Counted from the first letter of the stretch, positions 35,601 to 48,020 are shown. The stretch: 64,000 bases of DNA from Trichosphaerium sp. ATCC 40318 (GCA_038496445.1 JALMLS010000455.1:186001-250000); one strand, 5' to 3'. Numbers and translations: made by a program. Notes: generated by a model from the sequence alone, not told the origin.

Positions 35601-37527
35601 TTTTTGGAGGAGCTGTTGAGGTACACAGTTTATTTTTTGTGTCGAGTTCTAAAGAAGAGTTTAGCTTGCCGCTGATGTATTTTATGTTGATCCAATACAT
35701 AATTTTTCTATCGTAAAATATGACTCTAGCTTGCTTATAAAGAGTGAGTTTAAGAGTATAGCTACTTCAAACAGTAGTGTTAACCCTGGCGATGTGTTAT
35801 ATTACATAGGTATAAACACAAAAAGAAACGTATGAACACCACAAAAAGGAAACAAAAAGTAGCAAAGTATTAATTTCTTGTAGCCTTTTTGGCAGAAAAC
35901 AGTTGTTACAAAAGTCGAGCAACTTTTCATTGGGGAGAGCTCAACTCCAAGGTTTAGAGCTATAAATGAAGATGTGATTCATTTGGAAAAAGCTCAAACA
36001 AGTGATGGAGGGGTTCTAGTAAACGAAGAAGGGTACAAAGAAAATACTCTTTTTGTTGACCTTTCTTAATTATTTACTCATAGAGCTGTTGTTGCTTTTT
36101 GGTCTTGCTATTTATCTACAAGTGGTGGTCAAGACGCACAGCTATTCCGTGGATTACCTGTACGCGTTGTTCTTGATGCTCTCGAGGCAATAAAGCAGAA
36201 AAAGGCACGTGAAGAATAACTCATCAGCCAGTTTTTTTTAACTCTTCAAAGGCTTTGAGGTCACTTGAAACTGAACTTTGGCCTATTACTCTCGATAAAG
36301 CCATAGGAAGAGGTCTTCCGCAAGATTGGGTTGACATATTTGCTGCCAATCCTCGTCGTAATGTGTTAAGTATGTCTAAAATGCTACACCATGTGAGCTT
36401 TACCTTTTCTAATGAACTTGGTGTGTAGGCATACGAAGAATTATTGCTGGCACAGCATCATCAAAGCTTCTAAAAGATGGCGATTTGTTATTGGCTATTG
36501 ACGGTAAACCAGTAAAGAATATTAGGTCCGCAAACAGCTAATCTACTTTGAATGTTATTGTTTTTTCCCCTTTGACAATATGTTTGTTCTTAGTTTTAAA
36601 ACCATTCTGACTTTGTTTTGAAATAGGGATGTTGAAGAAGGAACCCAAAAACCAGTTGTATCTTTATCTGTTCTTCGTGATGAAAAAATATCAACAATTG
36701 AAGTAGAAACGACACAATTGGATGGTTCTGGAACATCTCATATAGTATTTTGGTGTGGTGCACTACTTCAGGACTCTCATAGAGGAGTAGCACATAAAGG
36801 ATTCTTACCAAAAGGCGTTTACATATGGTACAAAAAAACTCTTTCTCTTTTTTTGTGGATTAGCTGTTTTCTATCCACAAAAAGAACTTCAACTATTTTT
36901 ACACCCTAAAAATACAATTGAAAGCATCCTTGTGTAAATTTTTTGATAGATAATTATACGAGAGTGTAGCCACAGTGATGTTTCAGAAAATATTTTGAAA
37001 CTAAGGAAGATGAAGCTTCTTTTTTCTTTGCAACTTTTTTTTGTCATTTTTTTTGATTTTATTCACTAGTCGATGGTTCTATGGATCTCCTTCTCAAAAA
37101 TATGGTCTTCGTGCTTCTTGTTGGATAACACATGTTGATGATACACCTACACCAAACCTAGAATCGTTTTTAAAAGTGATTCAAACACATAAGAATGGTC
37201 AGTTTGTCCGCTTGAAAGTGATGAGTTTTAAAGCAAATACACGTGTTCTGACATTAAAAGTTGATTACCATTACTGGTACGTAGATTTCTGAGCACATAA
37301 AAAAATGATACAAAGTCAATGAATGTACTAAAGTTTTTAGGCCTTCGTTTGAGCTCAGAAGAGAAAACTGTTCGTGGGTTCTTCACGAGATTGCCCTACA
37401 AGATTCTGAAGAGCCAAAAGCATTAGAAGAAAATGATAACCCTACACCAGAAGAAAATACCACCGTTACCACTGATGAAATGGCTAAAAAGGTGGATATC
37501 GCAGAATCAATAAATAATGACAAATAG
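32616..37527 (+). CDS. NMA111: Nma111/DegP7-type serine protease with PDZ domains
   Basis: A large HtrA-family protease, about 1,000 residues, like yeast Nma111 and plant Deg7. The catalytic triad can be read: His in ILTNRHVV, Asp in DPVHDFGF and Ser in [12 protein letters not shown], the Ser region split by an intron. PDZ-like segments follow ([19 protein letters not shown], then a degenerate second protease-like half and later PDZ blocks such as [16 protein letters not shown]), which is the duplicated layout of the family. I place the start at 32616 because of its ACAATGG context. The same frame stays open upstream to 32418, adding an Arg-rich stretch (MYWRRSIGVSQRVAAQRY) that could be a mitochondrial presequence. 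About 25 introns. Confidence 0.9.
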
Positions 37528-37593
37528 AAAGAAATAATAAAAAACAATCTTGGCATTGCCATGGTTATTTATTCATTTTTACAGCAATGTTGT

Positions 37594-39658
37594 TTACTTC
37601 TTCATCATTTTTGATAACATCTGAGACATACCCAGCTTATTATGAAGCATTGACCTGTTCATATTTGGTGCTGAGTGACCTTGCCTCCGTACATTCTTCA
37701 ACATTTTACCCATCATCTAGTTCTTTATTTAAAAAAACGTTCAAGCAAAGATGTATTAACTGCGTACTTTATACTGATCAAACAACTGTTGTACTTCCTG
37801 AATTGATCTTCCAGAACCTTGAGAAATACGAGGATACCTCTCTTTTTTCACAAGAGATGGTTTTGCCATTTCTAGTTCGTGTAAGTTCAAATGTTGGGGT
37901 TTTTTTCCACTGTTGGTACCTTGATCTGTTAAAGAATCCATTACAGTGAGATGCTTCAAAAAAGCTTTAGAAGAATCATCAGGAAATTTTATATTATTGA
38001 ATCCAGGTAAGTCTCTACACACTACACAAAAAAGTCAATTCCGCAAGTACAACACGTGACAAAGCAGCGTTTTTTCTCCTATGTTTTTCTTGGATTTTTC
38101 TGTTTCGAACTTACTTTGACCCATGTTACCCATATCCATCATTTGCTCTAACATAGTACGCATAGCATACATGTCCCAATCGCCAGTGACAGCGTCACTC
38201 ATTGCCTGCTGTTTTGCTTTTGGAACTTGATTGAAAATCTTGGCAGCAGATTTAACACTTTGCATACCTAATAGCCTTCTTGCAAAGATATCCGCCTTTA
38301 AGTTTTATTAGTTGAAAACCATGTGCTTTAAACGGCCCTACATCAAACAATTCTATTTCTGTGAGCTTTTCACCGTTACCAATTGCTATTATTTGTGAAT
38401 CAGTAGCTGCAACCCTACGCTACTGTTAACGATAAATGGCCCACAACTAAAGTGTATTTGTACTTACGCGCTCAAAGCTCCTCCGCCTCTTGATGTGCCG
38501 TCCATCTTGGAAATAATGATGCCATCAATATGTAATGCGCTCTAACAAAACACTAAGAAAATATAGCATCACCTGTTTATCATTGTTACCTTAAAGGCAG
38601 CTGCTTGTTCGTAAACCATTTTACCCATGTTACCTTCCATAACCATAATTACCTTATCTGGTGTCTACCCTTACGCTTAGGATGATACGGGTAGTTGTAA
38701 ATAATAACGTACTATTGAAGCATGTATTTCTTTCATTTCTTCAATCAATTCTTCTGCTTGCATGTGTCTTCCTGACGTATCAATAAGAATAACCTCAAAA
38801 CCTGCTCCCTTGGAGAACTGTTAGCACTAAAAATCAGAATCAATCATTCTTACCTTGAATAAGTCAACACCTCTCTGGCATACCACAACAGGATCACGTT
38901 CATATTCACTACAGTGAAAGCGGTTTGTAAGGTTAAGCTGTCAACGAAATAGTATACTTACATTCCAAAGAAGTCTACTTTTGCACGTGCTGCATTTTGT
39001 TGTAATTGAGCGTATGAACCAGCGCGGAATGTATCTCCACATATTACAGCAGTACGTTTTCCTTGCTGACGGTATTTGTTTGCCATCTTTGTGAGTGTTG
39101 TAGTTTTACCAGCACCTGTAATCATTAGTTAGCATTCTAAAGAAATAGCTGCGCTTTATCGAAAGCCTTTTGTGAAAGCAAAAAACAACATTCATCAACC
39201 TCAGTTTTTACAATGTAACCAGGCAAAGTGCTGCTTGTTAGGTACATTCGCACATGGAAAAAAGTAAATCGGCGCACCTTGTAACCCTACAAACATAATC
39301 ACTGTTGATCCGATTGGATTCAACCTAAACTTAGGTTCTGAAGATTCGAGCATACCCCGCACTTCTTCCAGAATAATCTACGGTAATATGTTAAGAAGGA
39401 CGGAACAAGGACTTGTGTTAGTTTCCAACTTACTTGTTCTATTATTCGTCGTCGTGAAACAGCCTTTGCCATGTTATCAAGCTTGAGACGACCTTGGAGC
39501 TTCTTTCTTAGTTTTAATGTTATATCCATAGACACATCAGCCTCTAGTAAAGCGTTGCATATATCACCGAGGAGTTTTTGTATAACATCTGAGTTAATGA
39601 TTGTTGCCATTCTCATGTTATCGAAAGCCTTGTGTAATTGTGTTTTTAAAAACTCCAT
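37594..39658 (-). CDS. SRP54: Signal recognition particle 54 kDa GTPase
   Basis: SRP54 binds signal sequences and docks ribosomes at the ER. The N domain reads MATIINSDVIQKLLGDICNA and ALLEADVSMDITLKLRKKL. The G domain has GLQGAGKTTTLTKMANKY, ICGDTFRAGSYAQLQQNA, ILIDTSGRHMQ and the base motif SKMDGTSRGGGA. The methionine-rich M domain reads LLEQMMDMGNMGQ, then PGFNNIKFPD, RISQGSGRSIQEVQQLFDQY and ends MLHNKLGMSQMLSKMMKK. An intron of about 165 nt splits the P-loop region. The gene converges with NMA111, 66 bp apart. Confidence 0.94.
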
Positions 39659-40506
39659 GGTTGTATTGTATGTTGTATTGTTAACGTTTTGTGAAAAGGA
39701 AATACGTTGAAGAGGTCAAGTCAAGGACAATCTGGTCAGAAAACTGGTAGTTTTTTACATAAGTGATTACGTCATTTTTTATTTCGCCGTAATCGCAACA
39801 AGTCAAGTCACGTCACGTCAAGTCTTCTACAATAAACGAAATTGTGACTAATACCGGTTGGTAATCACGATAAAGCCTGGTTAGATATATACACCACGGC
39901 TTTTTTATCAGTAAAAATAAGCCAAATATCCACGAAATTTCAACGGAACTTTATGCCACTTAGGATTAGGCAAAATTTACGTATACACGAATATAATTTA
40001 GAGTACGTATACTACCTGGCGGTTGAGTGTAAACTGTGAGCATAACATGTTCGGCACATAGTACAAATTTATTCATTTGTCTTTTTTACGCTAAGCTCAT
40101 TCAACAGCATTTCTTGCCTTTTTCTCAACTTTTCTCTTGAGGACCTAAAGCTGTTCAAAGGAGAGAACAATGCTAATGGAACTAGCGAATAATTACAGTT
40201 AGAACGTTGAATCTAATGGACCGATTACACAACCTCCATTTTTACTAATGTTTACTTTTACGGCTTGGCGCTTTTCTAGCGCCCTTTACATATCTGTGAT
40301 AAAAAACTTTGGTTAGAGTCTTTTTGAATTGTTGAGCCAAGTATCAAAGAATGGAGAAGCGAATCCTATTCATAAGAACACGTGTTAAAAATATACACCT
40401 AACGAATCATAAACCACAATTTTTTTCAGAAATAGCTTCTTCGGTTTTTATATCAAATCTTGACAAGAATTGACGAGGTGCTCCAATGTCAAACTGCCAA
40501 GCAAAC
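39659..40506. other. Upstream of SRP54 and of the tRNA locus
   Basis: About 850 bp with no exon that I can support. A tract of CAAGTCA/CACGTCA near 39800 looks repetitive. The right end leads into the permuted tRNA locus. Confidence 0.4.
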
Positions 40507-40684
40507 AGTATCCTCTTCAATAACTCTCCAAAAGTTGTGGCCTCGGTTCGATTCCGGGTAAGCACTCCGTCATCTGTGGTGTAACGGTCAACATATCCAT
40601 CTCTAGCATTGAAGCTTCCAGTTCGACTCTGGGCGGATGACATCGTGCTTATGGTGTAGTGGCAGCACTCAAGCAGAGGATACT
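40507..40684 (+). tRNA. Candidate circularly permuted tRNA-Trp (CCA)
   Basis: The 3' half lies upstream: anticodon stem TAACT/AGTTG around CTCCAAA (40521-40537), variable TGGC, T-arm CTCGG/CCGGG around TTCGATT, acceptor strand TAAGCAC (40559-40565). The 5' half lies downstream: acceptor GTGCTTA (40645-40651), TG, D-arm GTGT/GCAC around AGTGGCA (to 40668). Joined in the order downstream half then upstream half they form a full cloverleaf with a perfect 7-bp acceptor stem, U8, A14, G18G19, A21 and a G15-C48 pair. The flanks AGTATCCTCT (40507-40516) and AGAGGATACT (40675-40684) are exact reverse complements, as expected for a pre-tRNA whose ends pair before ligation. Discriminator base would be T, which is unusual. 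Confidence 0.7.
40570..40641 (+). tRNA. tRNA with anticodon CTA (UAG-reading), Gln-like
   Basis: A 72-nt cloverleaf: acceptor TCATCTG/CGGATGA, D-arm GTGT/ACAT around AACGGTCA, anticodon stem TCCAT/ATTGA (one mismatch) around CTCTAGC, variable AGCT, T-arm TCCAG/CTGGG around TTCGACT. A15-T48 keeps the tertiary pair. The anticodon reads CTA, matching codon UAG. The D-arm and loop resemble eukaryotic tRNA-Gln(CTG), one base away. It lies between the two halves of the permuted tRNA-Trp, so it would be part of the same transcript. Confidence 0.65.
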
Positions 40685-40756
40685 ATGAACTCAGTGCTAG
40701 ATCTCATAACTCTATAACACAGAGATTCAATTTGCTGGCTATGACTCAATCACCCC

Positions 40757-40765
40757 TTTTTTTTG
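40757..40765 (+). terminator. Candidate Pol III terminator
   Basis: Nine T residues follow CACCCC, 73 bp after the permuted tRNA locus. It is the first strong T-run downstream and would end a single transcript spanning both tRNA genes. Confidence 0.5.
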
Positions 40766-40961
40766 TTCAATGCTTTAATCTAGCACGCGCCAACACTGTT
40801 TTTGTGAATGGTTAAACTAAGGGTTGGTGAATTGGTACAAATCAAATAAAGGAGGCAGCATAACAGATAGAACAGAACTCCTGTAATACCTCTTTCAGCA
40901 GCAATATGAGACAAATGCAATGGTTTCAAAAAAAAGCAGAATTTGTGAAAGTTTCATTCTT

Positions 40962-43900
40962 TTATTGTTGACGTTCATATTCCCCTTCAAATACAGTCTC
41001 TCTATCCGTTTGTATATCAATGGTAGAAACATCTGTGTATTTAGCTAATTCCATATAAGTATAGTGAATCAATTACTTGGTAGTACTACTTACTTTGATG
41101 TCTATTTGAGTAATATGGGAAAACCTTATTTCTTAATGGTGGAATTAAAAATGTCAAGAATAATATGATAATACTCAAAGCAGCAACAGATCCTACTACA
41201 ATACCTACTATAGCACCAGTAGATAAATTAGTCTGATGTGCACATATATCAGCGAAGAAGAATACTACAATGAAAGAAGGTGAGAAGAGACAGGGCAAAC
41301 AACTACTTTGAAAGAAAAAAATACAACATCGCGATTTAAATACTAGCTAGTATACTCCGTAAGGGTTGCCCTTATTTTTGCGCAATGAATAATATAGAAT
41401 TCATAAGACAGGATTTGAAAAGTGATACAATCAATTATCACGTGTCATCAGCGAGATAAATTTCAATGAACAGTACCCAACAAAAGAGAACAGAGAAGCA
41501 CTTGCCTGAGTAGTAATGAGGTGGCTGGCGTGTTGTATAGCTACTACATTTATCAACTTCATCTATAACCATAAGATTAATCTTCCCTGAGCATGTTGGA
41601 TCCTTGCTCCCGTATTTTAACATGTCCATACTACTATCAACTCCTGTGTCAAAGACTTTTGAGAAGTTGATATTAAATACAACTTCATCAAGGCAAACTG
41701 ATCCTAATCGTTTTTTCCTTTGTTAGAAACTATGTTTAACGCTAAAAAGAAAAACCTGTTATGTGTATTATCGCATCATCTGATGAGAAAGTGATGCTAT
41801 TATTGAGTATGATATCACCAGTTATGATCAAAGGCTCTGATATGACGACTTTGATATCGGGAAGAGTTCTCGTTTCGTTGACAAGACAAGTCACTTCATA
41901 TGCGCCGTCTTCATTACACATTGCTCCCTTTATAATACGAATATTAGAAATAAAAAAAGGGCATAAGCGTACAGCAATGAGTGGAGGTGGAGAATCACAT
42001 TTACAGTTGTGCCCATACTTGTTTGGATTGCCAAAACATGCTGTAAAAGAACATTACAAAGATGTACATTTTTCTGTTATTTACGTAAACATCCGACAGG
42101 TAAACCCACATTATAGTACTGTACTGTATTATTCACTGGACAGCATACTTGAGTATCAGTTAACATGCTATAAATAAAAATGGTAAGATAGACAAACTTC
42201 GGAATAGAAGTAATTATTGTGAAAATATACAAAAAAAGTCCACAAAAAATTAATCAAATCCATCAAAAAGGCCAACTTTTGTTAAACCTTGATACGCACA
42301 TGCTGATATCAGACTCCACCAAGAAATCTATCACAGTTGTTAATGTGAGAAACAAAAATAAAAGGGAGATATCTTGTCGTGAGTGATTCTATGTAAAACA
42401 ACAAGAAATAGCAATGTTGCTCACTCGCATGATTTGTTTTATCACGAAGACTTGAAATACCCAAAAGTGAGAAACGAACTTGAATTAAATTGGCTTTACT
42501 CGCCAAAAAGAAACTTATGTAGTATTTCTTCATCAAGAGCTTATAAAGTCTGAAAATGGATAGACCATTTGGCTAAACTGGCTATTTTTTGGGAAACAAA
42601 TTTTTCACAATTCTGCTTTACAATCTCTTATGTTTGTACCTGTTTGACCACCAATCATTTTGTTACCACCAAGAAATATTGTTCCCTTCGCTTCTAAGAA
42701 GTAAGGCAACATTGATTCTGTCAAAAAATCAGTGAGATTATTGTTGTTCAAGTAAATAGCTGCGTCATTCTGAAAGATCTCTAGAGGAATTTTTCCATAA
42801 AACTGATTGTGGTCCAATGACATAGAACCCCCGTATCCAAAATTAATAGAGTGCCAATCCTGTTTTGTCAAGTCACCAGTAAGATTGTTGAAGCCAATAT
42901 TACTAGTCGTTTTTTTAAGCGCTTAACCCACCAGTTGTTTTTTCATTGAAAAAAAAACCAGAAAAAAACAATAAACTTTTTTGGCTGAAAGTATTGCTAC
43001 CTCCTGAAAGATTTTGGAGACAGTAAAGATGTCATCACCACAAGCAAATCTTCATTGTTTGATCAACAAAAATAAATTGTTTTGAGAACGTACACACTTG
43101 ATACATTGAATTTGATAGATCTTGCAAAGTTATCAGGTAATTCTCCGCTAAACAGGTTTCGCCGTATTGAGCTACAGTAAACATCCGTTTAATTACATGT
43201 TCGCGATAGAATAGGTTTATACTTACTATATTGTGAGGTTTTGTAGGCCCAGAGGAGTCATAGGCAGGGGTCCTGATATCCAATTGTCATACAAAGAACT
43301 TACAAAAAAAAGGTGAGCATTTTGAATAGAGCAATTTCACGAGGTAGTATATCACGTGACGCACAATAAGGTAAGACCATCCATGTGACTAAAATCATCT
43401 GTGATACTTGTAAATTGGTTCGAATCCAAGTGACTATAGAGGTTGTAAGCTTAAACAAAAGAAAAACACTTGAGAACAAAACACGAATTACACTTACAAA
43501 AAAATAAGAACTGACGATTCAAACCGTGGTATATGTCCTGTAAAGTTATTTGCACGTAGATTGAGTATTTCCAAATTAGGTAATTTGGCTATTGGTGTAA
43601 TATTTCCACTTAAGAAGTTATTGGCTAACAACCTAATAAAAGTAAGGGGAAGGCAACTTAAACACAAACGTACAATACTGTTAAGTTATGGAGCTGACTA
43701 ATGGATTCTGGGATTTCTCCACTCAATTTATTCCCACTAAGCTCCCTAAACTCATTAGTGATATAAGGTTTATCCTACAGTACAAGTAGTCGAGGCTGCG
43801 TAAGTTGCTCAGATCAGGAAAAATGCTATCAATGCCACATTGAGACAAATCTCTTTTTTCGAAGTTAAGGAGACAAAAAATAGTCTTATCAAAAAGAGTA

Positions 43901-45265
43901 ACAAAGGATACAACTGCTCTAGATTTCTCAAATTTAGCATGTTATCTAAAGTATCTGGGCTCATTTCACTTTCACATCGCGAAAAACTGAGAACCTAGTA
44001 AACTTAAGTACAAACAAACAATCGTAAAATCAAATTCTAAAATTGATCTATTGCTTTTCCACAGCGCTTGATATCCACGGTACCCGCAGAGATGGTAAAT
44101 CCAGAGAAGGAATTGCTGTTATCGAATTACCAGCTAGAGTCCTACACGTGGTACTTAGCAACAGGGCTTACTTTGTTGGGGTTTTATGAAATATAACGTA
44201 CAATATCTCCAGAAAAGCTCCAGAAAGTACTGGCATTTCTGTTAAAAAGCAATCATCGAAGTGCCTGTAACAATACTTAGCGCGTGACAAAATATACAAT
44301 TCTCGAAAAAATACGTACAATTCTATAATCGGCTTCCACTCAGCTTCTAATACTGTGTTTCTTTTGAAAACTCTGGGAGTAGTTGGTCGCATAGTTGGAC
44401 GCATTGTTGGTGCTAAGGGCGCTGAAGGTGTTGTTGAATTTGAAGGTGCAATAGGAGCTAGTGGTGCTTCTGTAGGCGGATCAACAGGCGCTTCAGTTGG
44501 AGGATCAACAGGCGCTTCAGTTGGAGGTATTGGCTGCTCTGTAGGAGGCATGGTTGATGGCACAATCGTAGTTGTTGGCTCAACTGTCGTTGGCTCAACT
44601 GTTGTTGGTGCCACAGTAGGTGGTAATGTTGGGGCTCCTTGTGCAAGTGTCAAACGTATCAAACCATCAAATCTGACACCTCGAAATGATCTAAAATACG
44701 AATTAGAGAAAGTCCCAAAAATACACGATTAAAAAAAGAGAACGTACACGATAGTGAGAAGGGGAACGTTTGTAAGGAACTCTAGGTCACTTGAAATGGG
44801 AAAAGTATACCCAATAACAGTTCTACAAGCATTAGATAGTTACAGGAAGCGCGTGCTTCGTACAATGATGTCAAATGTTTGAGAAAGCGCAAAGAGGATG
44901 GAAGCGCATATGGAGGTTCAGTAGGATCAAAAGGGCATTCATTGCTTTGTAAATTCAAAATTCTAGAAAAGATTAGAGTTTTACTGGAAGTTACAATATC
45001 GTACAATTCTGTTACTGCGCCAGTATCATTACACGTGACCTAATAGTAAAATTAACAAGTCACGTGATTTTAAATAAATCGAGGTTGGTTTTTATTATTG
45101 TAAATTGGATAAATGGCGTCGTACTACTGTATTGTCGTTACAAGTAAGGTTATAAGGTAAACATAATGAAGCCGATAATGTATCAAGAATATCCTGATCT
45201 CTTGCGACACAGGAGAGAGTAAAAAGGCTAAAGATAATAATAAGAAGAAGCGACTCCTTATTCAT
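40962..45265 (-). CDS. Single-pass leucine-rich repeat surface protein
   Basis: The start MNKESLLLIIIFSLFTLSCVA is a clear signal peptide. Next comes a plant-like LRR cap (LPYNLTCNDN...TCNDTGAVTELY), then a Pro/Thr-rich stalk (repeats of PPTEAPVD and PTTVEPTT) that should be heavily glycosylated. Plant-type LRRs follow, such as LPKLEILNLRANNFTGHIP and HLDSNQFTSI. Near the end is a transmembrane helix GAIVGIVVGSVAALSIIILF followed by a short cytosolic tail ending EGEYERQQ. No kinase domain is present, so it resembles receptor-like proteins rather than receptor kinases. Many short introns; exact exon edges between LRRs are uncertain. Ligand unknown; adhesion or sensing is a guess. Confidence 0.78.
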
Positions 45266-45416
45266 CTTGTTTTGACATAAATCTTAACGGGAGTTTTTGA
45301 CAGCCAAAAACTTTGTTGGTCTGACTCGTTTAACAAAACGTCTTAAGGTTTATCACTTCAGAGTGGATGATGTTTATTATTTAGGTTTTGTACACCATTG
45401 TCGTTAAGACTTGAGG

Positions 45417-48020
45417 TTAAAAGGAAGACCAGTTTGGCGTTCCCTTATTTTTCTTTTTTTTAGTGGCAGCTCCACTAACTGAACCAAAATCAACCTTTCT
45501 CTTATTCCCTCTTTTCTTTGTTCCTGCTTTTGCCATATATTTACCAACGCCAGATCCAGATGAATTTATGCTTGGAGATGGATTACTATACCACGTGCCA
45601 ATCTCTTTCTAAACAAGGAAAATTAAAAACACGCTACAGAAAAAAACGAAAAACATACTGTTTGAACTGTTGGGTTTTCAAGCTCTTCCTTTTCAGCTTT
45701 CTCTTTATCTAGCTCTTCCTTTGTGAATGGGTTGACGAAAACCTTTGTATCAACTATCGTAATATCTTTCTGTAGTAGCAAAAGCAATTAAAATCAACAT
45801 TGGAAGATATCCAAAATAGTACGTACAACTGGTCTGTCATCAACATCTGTAATAACGGCTTCCATCTTATTAAGAACTTCCATACCACCAACTAACTCAC
45901 CAAATATTGTGTGCTTTCTGTTAAGATGTTTACATGACTTGAAAGTAATGTAGCTACGGAAGACGTCAGTCAGAAAAAGCTACAATATAGCAAAAAAAAT
46001 ATATGAACAAAAAGCAAGTTGTTATTTCTCTTAGGCTCAAAGCGTGAATCATTTTTGTCAATGTAGATGTGCGTACAATTGAGACTTATTTGTATTTTCA
46101 CCACTATTTGCCATACAAATTAATCCACGTTTGTGGTGGCTCAATTTTTCTACTTTAAACTCATCTTTAAACGGTATTTTCCATATAGATTCACCGCCTT
46201 TACCAGTGCCTGTTGGGTCACCACCTTGGATCTAGACGTAAAAATAAATAAACAATCAAAATCACGTGAAATATTTGAACCCAAAACCAGCTCTGACGTA
46301 ATAAAAAAACAAGTGTTAAGTTTTTGCGTGGAAAAGAAAATTGAACATGTTCGTACCATAAAGTATTTTATACTTCTATGAAACTTTGTATCCTTATAGT
46401 ATTTATTCTCACAATGTACCAAGAAATTCTCGCAAGCCAAAGGAGTCTAGAAAATACAATGAGAAAAGGAATAAACAACCAGGAACTAATTTCTTTTCAC
46501 AAAAAAAAAATCGAAAAGGAGACTCATATCACAGTTCTAGTAGTTCACAACTGCTTTTTTCCCCACCCACAGAAAGCAATTACTGTATGTCTTATTCGCT
46601 TATAAGCGTTAAAAACCAAACAGTATTTTCAAAGGGGGTGGGGAGCAAAAAAGCGAAGAATTTGAACGATGTGAACTGGAACAGTCCTAGTGATCAGATT
46701 GAGCTCCGATTTCTTTCTATTCACAAGAAAAAAAACAATGATCAACGTACAATGTCACAATGTAGCTTAAAGTTCAAAGCACCAAAATTAGTAATAAGTT
46801 GTGCATAACCCTTCTTTGACGTCTTCTTAGCATGTATGATATCTTTTTTTAAATGACGTGCATCAAAAGCACTTGATGTGAATCCAGCAGAAGCATACTT
46901 GTTTTGTATCTCCTTTGAAGGTACTACATGTTCACCTAGCTTTTCTCTATCTGTCTGTGCCATCTTTTCTTCATCCATCTTAGCCATCTCACGGAATACT
47001 TTCTCTGTGAGTCTCGTTTTAGTAATATTTGTTCGTTTGTCTTTAACTGGCGCTTGGTGGTTTTTAATATGCCAGAAATGAGATGCATTGCGTGCTACTG
47101 TATTCTTAGGATCCTATACGTATCGTTAACACGAATAAAGCTTAAATGAAGCAAGATAAAGTCAAAAAAATGAAAAAAATTGCGCGGAGCATTTCTCGCT
47201 TGTCAAACAAGTACAATTCGCACAACTGCGTTAAAAAAATACTAGAGGTATATGCATACCTGTAGGTGAATAATATCGCTCTTCTCGAATGGCTTTTCAG
47301 TAAGTAAATCTTTGTAATTTTTTGTTTTAATGTTGAGTGTTAACACGGCCTCGTATGAGTATACATTTCCTGTTGTTTTGATTGCAACAATATGTGTACT
47401 CTTTGTGAATACTTTAAAGGTCATAGGACAGTGATTCTCACCTATTGACAGGCGTCAGTTATTAAAAAAGTTAAAGCGCCAAAAAGAGCTAGGGTCGTTG
47501 TAGTTGTAACGAAAGTATCAAAGGAACCCATTTTAGAAACAGGAGTTGCCTTTCGCTTTGCATTTTACCGTTTTTGAAGCAGAATATTTAAAACATGACG
47601 TATGCGCGTAGATTAGCTAACAGCGTTTGTTGCGTACCTTGAGCATTAGTTGAAAAATGTAACTTTACTAGATCGCCCATTTTCATTTTCTTGCCGCTTG
47701 TTGGGTCTTTCTTATATTTTTGAAGCCAAGGAACGATGGCGCTAATAATATTAGAGGTTTACACGCAAACTGATTACAAACTCACACAATATCGAATATG
47801 ATACCATCTGGATTACACACGGGGTCTTGCCATGGCTGTAGCGTCAAAGCACAGTGATCGTATGGTAAAAGTTGTATTTTTTGTTCTTTTACGTCTTTTT
47901 TACCTCCAAACTCATTTACCCACTCAGAGTAGGTAATATAACTAATTTTTACATAAGATTCCGTTTATACTTCTTTCTCTTGGCGTACTTTCTATTCTGC
48001 TTTTTACCCTTGCGACCCAT
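45417..48020 (-). CDS. PPIL2: U-box cyclophilin PPIL2
   Basis: A spliceosome-associated peptidyl-prolyl isomerase with an N-terminal U-box. The start [17 protein letters not shown] is basic. The U-box region reads [29 protein letters not shown] and [14 protein letters not shown], with CPMTFKVFT later. Then [12 protein letters not shown], a coiled linker, and the cyclophilin domain: [58 protein letters not shown] and [14 protein letters not shown]. The C-terminus is basic with [13 protein letters not shown]. One intron, between LHCD and the TPLACENF exon, is about 310 nt and contains strong inverted repeats. Start codons of PPIL2 and RAB7 are only 23 bp apart. Confidence 0.94.
46538..46646. 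other. Structured segment inside the long PPIL2 intron
   Basis: Four nested or adjacent inverted repeats: AGTAGTT/AACTGCT around CAC (46538-46554), TCCCCACCC (46560-46568) with GGGTGGGGA (46636-46644), an inner TACTGT/ACAGTA pair, and the palindrome CGCTTATAAGCG. Together they could form a folded intronic RNA. No snoRNA or snRNA signature was identified, and either strand could be the active one. Confidence 0.4.

Noticed and set aside
43408-43440. TTCGAATCC box resembling a tRNA T-arm
   Set aside because: It lies in an LRR-coding exon and no tRNA arms flank it.
46386-46808. Plus-strand open frame of 140 codons
   Set aside because: It runs antisense across a PPIL2 exon and its long intron, and shows no family features.
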